From Pseudomonas sp. EpS/L25 (GTDB lineage Bacteria > Pseudomonadota > Gammaproteobacteria > Pseudomonadales > Pseudomonadaceae), in assembly GCF_001512295.1 (NCBI RefSeq), contig NZ_LNUP01000002.1, forward strand, positions 1,553,546 to 1,617,545: a stretch of DNA of 64,000 bases, in the 5' to 3' direction. This document shows positions 7,147-16,600 of the stretch, piece by piece. Position numbers and translations under genes: made by a program. The notes below the pieces were generated by a model that ran no database searches, had not been told where the DNA came from, and worked only from the letters and a program-made list of their open reading frames with translations. Each line of letters starts with the position of its first letter. The first letter of the stretch is position 1.

Positions 7147-9243
7147 ATGGACGTTAATCTGATGGTGGTTGCTACGAAGGCGCGAGCCTTTGGATTCATA
7201 AAACATATTGGTTCGACGTCCAAGGTATTTGCCGTTTCTCATTTTACTGGCGTGAGCTCCGCATTAGCGGCGCTCAAGGGGCAAGGGGCACCCGATGTCA
7301 TCGTTCTGGTGTTGACAAGGGGCGTTCTGAAGACTGCCGAGATCCCGGACCTCTTGAGTGTTGCCGCTGCAAACATTCCTCCCATCCCTGTTGTGCTGGT
7401 AGGGGCGGAGTCACTTCGAGCGAAAGCAAAGGTCGCCATTCAACAAGGCGCGCACATCTACCTAAGCGACGAGGATTCCGATCCCCACGTCTTGGTACAA
7501 GCCCTACAGGACGTCTGGACAGGTTCTGAAGGATACCGCGTACGCGATAGCGCTCTGTCGAGAGCAAGGATCACCCTGGATTCCATCAGTGACGGAGTCA
7601 TAGGTACTGACGGTGCAGGAAAGGTTGAATATATCAATCCCGCCGCCGAGAAGCTGACGGGATGGCCGAAAGAGCTGGCACAAGGGAAACCTGTCAGCGA
7701 TGTCATGAAAGTCAAGCTCGATGGGGCATTTGGCGATATACCTCATCCGGTAGAACTGGCGCTGAGCAAGCGTGCACCTACAGGATTGAGTGCAGGCGCT
7801 GTCCTCCTGAGGCGTAACGGTGGAGCAATAGACATCGAGGACTCCACCGCGCCGATGATCGATGAAAAAGGGGCGGTAACGGGGGCGGTCATCGTATTCC
7901 ATGATGTCTCGATGGAGCGCGCCATGAAAGCCAAGATGACTTATCTGGCGGAGCATGATCAATTGACCCATCTGCCCAATCGCCTGTTGTTCCGCGACAG
8001 GGCAGCGCAATCATTGCGATCTGCCGTTAGGAACCATTCAAACGTCGCGATAATCTTTCTGGACTTGGATAACTTCAAGGGGATAAACGATTCCTTTGGG
8101 CACTCGTTAGGCGATAAGCTTCTGGTTTCGGTTGCTGCTCGATTGTCGGGGTGTGTGCGGGAAGAGGATACGGTAAGCAGGCAGGGCGGCGATGAGTTTT
8201 TAGTGTTGCTCGCAGGACTCAAGAGTCGCGAAGCTGCCGAAAAAGTCGCGAAAAAAATTATATCCAGTTGCAGTGAGCCTCATTTCATAGATGACCAAGA
8301 AATTCATATTACGATCAGCATGGGTGTAGGGTTTTCTCCGCAAGAGCATGTCGATATAGATTCGCTTATTGCTCAGGCTGACACGGCCATGTACCGGACG
8401 AAGCAGAATGGCCGAAACGGTTATACCTTCTTTAGCAATGAGATAGGTGCTCAAGCCCAGGAGCGTCAGAGAATCGAGGAGGGCCTTCGTCAATGTATCG
8501 ATCTTGACGAGGTCAGGCTCGTTTATCAGCCTAAAATTGATCTTTCGAGTGGTGCGGTAGTGGGGGTTGAGGCATTGATGCGATGGACCAACCACGTCCT
8601 GGGAGAGGTGGCGCCGAATAGCTTCATTCCCGTCGCTGAGGCGACGAGACTGGTGGTGGCGCTAGGTCGATGGGCCATAAAGGAAGCCTGTACTCAAATA
8701 GGGCAGTGGAGGTCGCTTGGTTTGGGGGAGATCAAAATCGCCGTCAATGTGTCGGCCTTGGAGTTGGAGGACGACGCCTATGCAGACTATGTCTTCACGG
8801 TGTTGAGCGACTGTAAGCTGGACCCGGGCCTCCTGCAATTGGAAGTGACTGAGACGGTGTTCATAAAGGATTTCAGCAAGTGCTTGATGAGGTTGGAAGT
8901 TCTGAAGAAAGCAGGTGTTTCACTGGCGCTCGATGACTTTGGTACCGGTTATTCGAGCTTTTCATACTTGACCAGTATGCCCTTTGATTTTTTAAAGATA
9001 GACAGATCGTTTGTTCATGATATCGAATTGGATGGCGGGAAGGTGGCGGTGGTGGGTGCCATGCTCTCGATGGCAAAAAGTCTCGGCCTCACGGTGATAG
9101 CTGAAGGTATAGAGACCTCGGCTGAGGCAGAGTTTTTTATTAATGGCGGATGCGATCAGGCGCAAGGCTTTTTCTTTAGTAAACCCTTGGAAGCCATGGA
9201 TATGCCCTGTTTCCTTAGCCAGCAGCGCCTGACTACCGGCTAG
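7147..9243 (+). CDS. PAS-GGDEF-EAL cyclic-di-GMP turnover protein
   Basis: 698 residues from ATG 7147, chosen over an upstream GTG (7108) because AGAGGTGG stands just before it. The first ~125 residues resemble a receiver domain (VIVLVLTRG, VVLVGAESLRAKAKVAIQQGA) but lack an obvious phospho-acceptor Asp. A PAS domain follows (about 140-255, ITLDSISDGVIGTDGAGKV). The GGDEF domain keeps its active site (GGDEF at 347-351) and the inhibitory RxxD site (REED at 338-341). The EAL domain keeps EAL (475-477), DDFGTG and EGIE. Both diguanylate cyclase and phosphodiesterase activities are therefore possible. No transmembrane segment is seen, so it is probably cytosolic. Codon use is less GC-rich than in most neighbours. 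Confidence 0.9.
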   Translation: MDVNLMVVATKARAFGFIKHIGSTSKVFAVSHFTGVSSALAALKGQGAPDVIVLVLTRGVLKTAEIPDLLSVAAANIPPIPVVLVGAESLRAKAKVAIQQGAHIYLSDEDSDPHVLVQALQDVWTGSEGYRVRDSALSRARITLDSISDGVIGTDGAGKVEYINPAAEKLTGWPKELAQGKPVSDVMKVKLDGAFGDIPHPVELALSKRAPTGLSAGAVLLRRNGGAIDIEDSTAPMIDEKGAVTGAVIVFHDVSMERAMKAKMTYLAEHDQLTHLPNRLLFRDRAAQSLRSAVRNHSNVAIIFLDLDNFKGINDSFGHSLGDKLLVSVAARLSGCVREEDTVSRQGGDEFLVLLAGLKSREAAEKVAKKIISSCSEPHFIDDQEIHITISMGVGFSPQEHVDIDSLIAQADTAMYRTKQNGRNGYTFFSNEIGAQAQERQRIEEGLRQCIDLDEVRLVYQPKIDLSSGAVVGVEALMRWTNHVLGEVAPNSFIPVAEATRLVVALGRWAIKEACTQIGQWRSLGLGEIKIAVNVSALELEDDAYADYVFTVLSDCKLDPGLLQLEVTETVFIKDFSKCLMRLEVLKKAGVSLALDDFGTGYSSFSYLTSMPFDFLKIDRSFVHDIELDGGKVAVVGAMLSMAKSLGLTVIAEGIETSAEAEFFINGGCDQAQGFFFSKPLEAMDMPCFLSQQRLTTG

Positions 9244-9376
9244 TTTCCCTGATAGGGCGCCTTGCAGGATGCCTAGGGTCGTGGCATTGGCTCGGAAAAG
9301 TAAGCTGGATGTTCGGTGCGCCTTTGGCCTACGGATAGGTTGACGATCCCTCCACGCTTCAAGGGCCGCACGCGTC

Positions 9377-10099
9377 TTAGCGGCGTATCGGCAGATACGA
9401 CAGCAAACGATCGGTTTCCTTTTTCACCACGGCATAGCATTCACAACTCAGCTGTTCGAGGTGCTTACGGTTGAGCACCGTGATGTGGCCGCGGCTGTAT
9501 TCGATCGCGCCCTTGCGCTGCAGTTTGCCCGCCGCCTCGGTAACCCCTTCGCGACGCACGCCGAGCATGTTGGCGATCAATTCCTGGGTCATGTTCAGCT
9601 GATTCCCAGGCAGACGATCCAGCGACAACAACAGCCAACGACACAGCTGCTGGTCGATCGAATGGTGGCGGTTGCAAACGGCGGTCTGCGACATCTGGGT
9701 GATCAGTGCCTGGGTATATCGCAGCATCAGCACCAGCATGTCGCCATGTCGATCGAATTCTTCCGTCAGGCGCTGACCTTGCAGCCGATACGCATAGCCA
9801 CCGCTTTGCACTACGGCACGGCTAGGTGTGCTCTCGCCGCCCATGAACAGCGAGATACCTACCAGCCCTTCGTTACCCACCACGGCGATTTCCGCAGAGG
9901 CGCCGTTTTCCATCACATTGAGCAGCGAAACGATCGCGTCGGTGGGGAAGTACACGTGGCGTACGGGCTCGCCAGATTCATAGAGCACCTGGCCCAGCGA
10001 CAGCTGGACGAGCTCCAGATGCGAAGAGAGCCGTTGTTGGACGTCGCCAGGTAGCGCAGCCAACAGGCTATTGCGCTGCAGCTTGGAGTCTTCGGGCAT
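9377..10099 (-). CDS. CRP/FNR-family transcriptional regulator
   Basis: 240 residues. The N-terminal cyclic-nucleotide-binding fold (about 10-130) contains LGQVLYESGEPVRHVYFPTDAIVSLL and AEIAVVGNEGLVGISLFMGG, a sub-group of CRP-like proteins that usually lack the Arg/Ser cAMP contacts. The C-terminal winged helix-turn-helix (about 165-225) contains LNMTQELIANMLGVRREGVTEAAGKLQ. No FNR-type cysteine cluster is seen. It stands alone, convergent with the c-di-GMP gene. The effector is unknown. Confidence 0.85.
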   Translation of the reverse strand: MPEDSKLQRNSLLAALPGDVQQRLSSHLELVQLSLGQVLYESGEPVRHVYFPTDAIVSLLNVMENGASAEIAVVGNEGLVGISLFMGGESTPSRAVVQSGGYAYRLQGQRLTEEFDRHGDMLVLMLRYTQALITQMSQTAVCNRHHSIDQQLCRWLLLSLDRLPGNQLNMTQELIANMLGVRREGVTEAAGKLQRKGAIEYSRGHITVLNRKHLEQLSCECYAVVKKETDRLLSYLPIRR

Positions 10100-10174
10100 G
10101 GCTTCTCTTCGGCGGTGCGGTCGGATCGACCCGTCACTATACGCCTGGCGTCACCCGCGCATGCTCCCTTGGCG

Positions 10175-10375
10175 TCAGGTGCTGCTGGATTGGCTCGCCG
10201 TATCGACGATGTTGATCAGGTCCTGACCGCGGGCGCGCGCAGACTCGTAGCGGGCCAGCTCGTTGGGCGAAGCCTCGACGAAGGTGACGGTTGCGGAATC
10301 CGGCGGGCGGACGTCGCGCCTGGTGACCCGGATGATGTTGCCCGAACCCTGTGAAACGACGAAATAGGCGAGCAT
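10175..10375 (-). CDS. Small conserved hypothetical protein, 66 residues
   Basis: ATG 10375 follows a clear ribosome site (GAGGAAG, about 6 bases before). The product starts MLAYFVVSQGSGNIIRVTRRDV and ends with a polar tail (DTASQSSST). It is soluble, with a probable short beta-sheet at the front. I do not recognise a characterised family. It lies 244 bases downstream of the giant glucan synthase gene on the same strand, but the gap suggests independent transcription. Confidence 0.6.
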   Translation of the reverse strand: MLAYFVVSQGSGNIIRVTRRDVRPPDSATVTFVEASPNELARYESARARGQDLINIVDTASQSSST

Positions 10376-10619
10376 GACGACTTCCTCTTGGCTGTCTGAG
10401 CGATCTTGCGGTGTGGCGCGCTCCGGGGAGTTCGCGAAGCTGGTCGCCGTGCTTGTGTCCGAAGACCAGCCGTTCGTTCGGATGGCCCCCACCTCAGTCG
10501 TGAATATCGTTGATACCTTTGCACGATGCGGCTGTTCACCGGCCCTTCGTCGTCAAGTCCTGTCCCTCCGCCTCGCGCGCCCCTGCGAAGTGCTCGGAGC
10601 GCGCTGTCATTGCGCAGCT

Positions 10620-13600
10620 CTAGTTGTCCGGCCAGCGCACCTCGACCTGATGCTCCAGGCCATCGTCGATCAAACCGAAGCTGTCACCTTGCACCATCGT
10701 GCCGTCCAGTTGGATGGTCGGCTGGGGCAGGTCGCCGCGGGAGAGCGCGATGCGGTAGAGGGTGGTGCCGAACCGGTAGTCCAGGCTGAAGGTCGTCCAC
10801 TCCGCCGGCAGTACCGGGCGGATGCGCAACTGGGTGCCGCTGCGTTGCACGCCGAGCAGCGACTCGACGATCAGCTGATACATCCAGCCGGCCGAGCCGG
10901 TGTACCAGCTCCAACCGCCCCGTCCTTCGTGGGGCGGCATGCCATAGACATCGGCAGCCACGACATAGGGCTCGACCTTGTAGGTGGCGGTGGCATCGTT
11001 CCCGTGGCCGACTGGATTGATCATCCGCAGTAGCTCCCATGCCCGGGCACTGTCTCCCAACTCGGCAAACGCCATGCCCGCCCACACCGCCGCATGGGTG
11101 TACTGCCCACCGTTCTCGCGAACACCGGGTACATAGCCCTTGATGTAGCCAGGATCGAGTACACCCTGGTCGAAGGGCGGATCAAGCAACTGCACCAGGC
11201 CGATATCACGACGCATGAGGTGCTGCTCCAGAGACGCCATGGCCACACGTTGGCGTGGCTCCGGCGCCGCGCCCGACAGCACCGACCAGCTCTGGGCGAT
11301 GGAGTCGATGCGGCATTCATCATTGCTGGTAGAGCCCAGGGGCGTACCATCGTCGAAGTAGGCGCGGCGATACCAGTCTCCGTCCCACGCGTGCGCATCG
11401 AGGCTGAGGCGCAAGGTCTCGGCCTCTTCCTCGCAGCGCTTGGCAAAGGCGGCATCGTCATGGAGCAGGGCGGTGGTGGCGAAGCGGCGGAGCACGTCGT
11501 AGCCAAAGAAACCGAGCCAGACGCTTTCACCCTTGCCCCCTTCGCCGACGCGATTCATGCCATCGTTCCAGTCGCCGTCACCCATCAGCGGCAAGCCGTG
11601 AGCGCCACGCGCCAGGCTGTGCTCGATGGCCCTCACGCAATGCTGGTACAGCGTCTCTCGTAAGGAGGAGTGGGTCGGCAGGTCGTAATAGGACTGTTCA
11701 CCACTGTTGAGCGCGCGTCCTTCCAGGTAACCCACGCTTTCCGAGAGGACACTGGCATCACCGGTGACCTTGACGTAGCGGCTGGTCGCCCATGCCAGCC
11801 AGAGATAGTCGTCGGAGCAGCGGGTACGCACACCCCGATCCAGGGGCGGGTGCCACCAATGCTGCACGTCGCCTTCGATGAATTGATGGGCAGCGCACAG
11901 CAGCAGGTGCTGGCGAACCGCGGCCGGGTCGGCATGCAGCATGGCCATGCTGTCCTGCAACTGATCGCGGAAACCGAACGCCCCGCCGGATTGGTAATAG
12001 CCACTGCGGGCCCAGAAGCGACAGGCGATCACCTGATACATCAGCCAGCCGTTGACCAATACGTCCACGGCCGGCTCCGGCGTAGTGATCTGCAGCTTGC
12101 CCAGCGTGTCGTGCCAGTGCGTGCGTACGCCTTGCAATTCCGCTTCTGCGGTGACGTTACCCCGCATGCGCAGCACCAGACGCGACGCGGAGGTGGCATC
12201 CTGCGCGGCGCCGAGCCGGAAGGTGACGCTACGCTTCTCGTCAGGCGCCAGTTGCATATCCACCCGCAGGGCAGCGCAAGGATCGAGCCCTGGGCCGCTG
12301 CGCCCGGACAGGTGGGGCTGTGCCATCGCTGCCGGCGCCGCGAGATGTCCGTTGCGGCCGATGAAGTCACAGCGGCCGGCGGTACTGCTGGCGATCGGCA
12401 TATCGACATCGAAGAAGGCCACGCGGCCTGGGAACTCGATGGAGTAGCTGTTGCGTGCCAGGAGCGCGCCGCTGTTCGGGTCGGCCTCGCTGACCACGTG
12501 CATGCAGGATTTCTCGCGAAGATCCCCGAGGACCCAGGCCACGTAGCCGGTGATCGACAGTCGCCGGGGTCGATCTGAAGTGTTATGGATTTTCAGGTGT
12601 GAGAACTTGACCGGATCCTGCAGCGATACGTAGACCCACAGTTCGCTGCGGATACCGTCTTCTTCGTGTTCGAACACGCTATAGCCAAAGCCGTGCCGGG
12701 TCACGTAGGTACCCTTGCCAGGGCGGGGCAAGGGCGTGGGCGACCAGTAGTGGCCGCTGTCCTCGTCACGGAGGTAGAGGGTCTCGTCGCCTGGATCGCT
12801 GACCGGATCGTTGCGCCACGGGGTCAGGCGGAACTCGTGGGCATTTTCGTACCAGGTGTAGGCGTTGCCGCTTTCCGAAATCACGCTGCCGAAGCTGGGG
12901 TTTGCCAGCACGTTCACCCAGGGCGCTGGTGTGCGCTGTCCGGCATGCGAGTGAATGACGTATTCCTTGCCATCGGCGCTGAAGCCGCCATGGGGGTTGC
13001 CGAGGATCAGGGAGGCATCGGCTAGCGGAGTCGCAGCGGTCGGAACGACGCTGGGCAATAGCTTGGCATCGAAAGCCGGTAGCCTCGGTTCCGCGCGGCG
13101 CCGGTGGACCTGTTCGGCGAGACTGCCGCGCTCATCGCTGAGCACCAGGTGAGCGACCGCCAGCATCAGCACGCGATCCTCATGGGAGAGCTGTTGCGCC
13201 GGACGCACGAAGATGCCACCTGGCCGATCGATCAAGTGCGCCTCGCTACCCGAGGTGACCAGCTCCATGATCGAGTCCTGCAGATCCTGCCGATAGCCCG
13301 CTTGGTCTTCGTTCCAGATCACCAGGTCGACACTGAGCCCTTTGTGTCGCCAGTAGGCGTGAGCCTGCACCAGCTTGCGCACCAGATCGATATGGATAGC
13401 CGTGGAAATCTGCAGCAGCACTATGGGTCGGTCGCCCGAGATCGCCTGGCCCCAGAGGCCGCTTTGATTGCGCTGATTGGCCGCGAGGATATTCGGTGCG
13501 GCCCGCAGTGAGGGATTGGTGTAGATGATGGACGCAGCCATCTGCTCGAACAGCCGCGCCTCGGCGTGGGAGGTGTTGAGCTGGCGCAGCAGCACCTGGC

Positions 13601-16600
13601 TGTGGGTCCAGCTCAGGTCGAAGACGCGATCAGCGAGGCGGCGGTCGCGGTACTTGTTGATCAGCTGGAGGCAACCCTCACGGTTGTCGCTCACGCCGGT
13701 CACCAGGTCGATGGTGGCGATCTGGCCTGGGTCGAAGGTGATCCGGCAGCGGATGGCCACGATGGGATCGAGCACTGCGCCGGCGGTACCGGAAAGTGCC
13801 TCGGCATCCATGGCGGCGGGGTGCGTCAGGTTGCGCCCGCGACCGATGAAGCGGGCTCGGTCGGTCTCGTAGGAGATCGCCACGATGTCCGCATCGTGGA
13901 CGGCCAGGAGGTGACACAACCACGGCACCTTTTCGTCACTGGAGCGCGGCCGCCGGCTGCACAGAATGGCCTGCAGAGGGAGGAGCAGCTCGCTTTGCAC
14001 GAACAGTTTGCTGAATGCCGGGTGCAAGGCGTCGCTCAAGGCAGGGGCCAGGACCACTTCCGCATAACTGGTGAGCTCCAGGGTTCGGCGCCGCCCACTG
14101 CGGTTGCTGATGTGCAGGCGCCGCAATTCGATGTCGTCCTCCGGCGAGACGACGATTTCGGTATGGACGTCGAAATCACGTTCGCGGACCCGAAACTCGG
14201 CCCTGGCATCGGTGAAGATCGCCTCGAAGCCCTCCGTCTTGCGTAAGGTGGGCTGGTGCGCCGAGGACCAGAAATAGCCGCTGTCCACCTCGCGGAGGTA
14301 ACAGAAGGTGCCGGTGTTATCGCAGGTGATGTCTTCCTGCCAGCGAGTGACGGCAAGGTTATCGCGGCGGCTGTAACCGCCGCCGGCATTGCTGATCATT
14401 ACATGGTAGCGGCCGTTGGAAAGTAACTGCACCGCCGGGTGCCGACGGCAAGGGTCGGTGTAGACCCGCAGCTTGTTCTCACTGGCACGTGAGACCTGGT
14501 CCTCCAGCGAGGCATTGGCGGTGTGCAGGTACTGCGTGGCACTTTTCGGCGCCCGTTCCTGCAGCAGCAGGGACGTGGCCTGGAACTGCGGATTGGCTTC
14601 GAAGCGGCGCTGCATGGGCCGTTCGAGCAACACCTGGGTCAGCGACAGCAGGCTCATGCCCTGGTGGTGCGCCATGAACGACTGGATGAGTCCGGCGTGC
14701 TGCCCTGGCGGGAGGCGGGCGCTGGTGAAGTCGATGGCTTCATACAGGCCATAGCGGCCAGTCATGCCCATGCCGGCCAGGCGTTGGAGATTCTTGCAGG
14801 CGGCTTCTGGCGCTACCATCAGCGCCAGTACCGACGCATAGGGTGCCATCACCAGGTCTTCGCCAAGCCCGCGCTTGAGACCCAGGCCGGGCACGCCGAA
14901 GGCCCGGTACTGATAGTTCAGTTGTGCGTCCAGGGTGCAGTAGCCGGACTCGGATACGCCCCACGGCAGGTCCAGCTGCTGGCCGTATTCGATCTGCCTC
15001 GCCACGGCCGCGCGGCAGGTCTGGTCGAGCAGGGTGCCGGCATAGGTGGGCATGACCAGCATCGGCATCAGATATTCGAACATCGAACCGGTCCAGGACA
15101 GCAACACGGGATTCCCGCCGTTGCTCGTCAACAGCCGGCCGAGGGTGAACCAGCTTTCCTGCGGCAGTTGTCCCTGCGCGATGGCCAGGAAAACGGTCAG
15201 GCGCACTTCCGATGCCAGGAGATCATAGTAGCCGCCATCCAGGCGTTGTTCCTCGACGTTGTAGCCAATGGTCAGCAGCTCGCGTTGCGGGTTGTAGAGA
15301 AAGGTGAAGTCCATGTCGGCCAGGTCGGCCGTGATATCCGCCAGACGCAGCGCGGTGGCGATGCGCTCGCTGGCCTGGGCGATCACCGCTCGTACCTGAG
15401 GCTGTTCGGCAAGGGGCCACTGGGTGACCTCCAGCTGCGCCAGCTCATGCCAGCTGGCCGACGCCAGGGGGGAGCCGGGCAGGGTCAGGCTGGCCAACTC
15501 GCCGTGGAGATCCTGGCATTGAGTGAGCAACGCCTGGCGCCAGTGGTCGGCTTCGGGGGCCATCCTCAGGATGGGCGCCAGAGCCTGGGCCCGAACGATC
15601 AGGCGCTGCAGGACGGTACTGATCTCGTGCAGACCTTCAAGCGTATGGGCTGACGCCAATTCGCTGTGTGCACCGTCGAGCAGGTGCTCATCCAGTCCAC
15701 TCGCCACTATTGCTTCCTGCAGCACGGCAAGGCAGTCCACCAGGCCGCCGCACCAGTGAGCGTTGAGCACTGGCGCGTGCGGCAATTCATAAAGCCCGGA
15801 TCTCAGGGTCAGTAACAGGCCCGCCAGATTGCCGCTGTCCACTGTCGACACGTAGCGCGGTGGCAGCGGTTGCAGGGTCTGGGTGTCGTACCAGTTGTAG
15901 AAGTGGCGGCGATGACGCTCCAGCCGCGACATGCTGGCCAGGGTCTTGTCCAGTCGTGTGAGCAGGCGGCCCCCGCTCAGGTAGGCGAAGTCATGGGCCG
16001 CCAGGTGGGACAGCAGTGCCATGCCCATGTTGGTCGGCGAGGTTCGGTGCGCGGTCACCGCCGTTGGCTGCTCCTGAATGTTGTCCGGTGGCAGCCAGTT
16101 ATCGCCGGGGCCCACCTGGTCATCGAAGAAGGCCCAGGTCTTGCGCGTCAGGCAGCGCAGAAATTGCTGCTCCACGGGTGAAGGTGTGAATACCGATTGG
16201 CCGCTTGGCTGGCTCAACCGATAGGCGACGGCGGGTGCCAGCAGCCAGGCCAGCAGGAAGGGCGCGGCGCTTGCCAAGGCCCAGAGGTCACCCAGCAGCA
16301 GGACGGCCACGCCGCTGGCCAGCAGTGGCGCCACCCACATCAACCGATACAGACCGGACAGGTCGTTGTGGCTGCTGCGCTCCACTTCGCGGGACGAATT
16401 CCATTGCAGCAGATGGCGGTGGCTGATGGCCAGGCGCCACAGTGTGCGACCGATGGCGTCCAGGCTGCTGAAGGCTTCGAAGGGTAGCCACACCAGGCTC
16501 AGCAGCGCCCGCGTGAACTGCTGGGTCGCACTGCGAAGGACCACCTTCAGGTGCTGACCGAGCTGGATGTCCGGGGCCTTGTGCAGCAGCTCCAGCGAGG

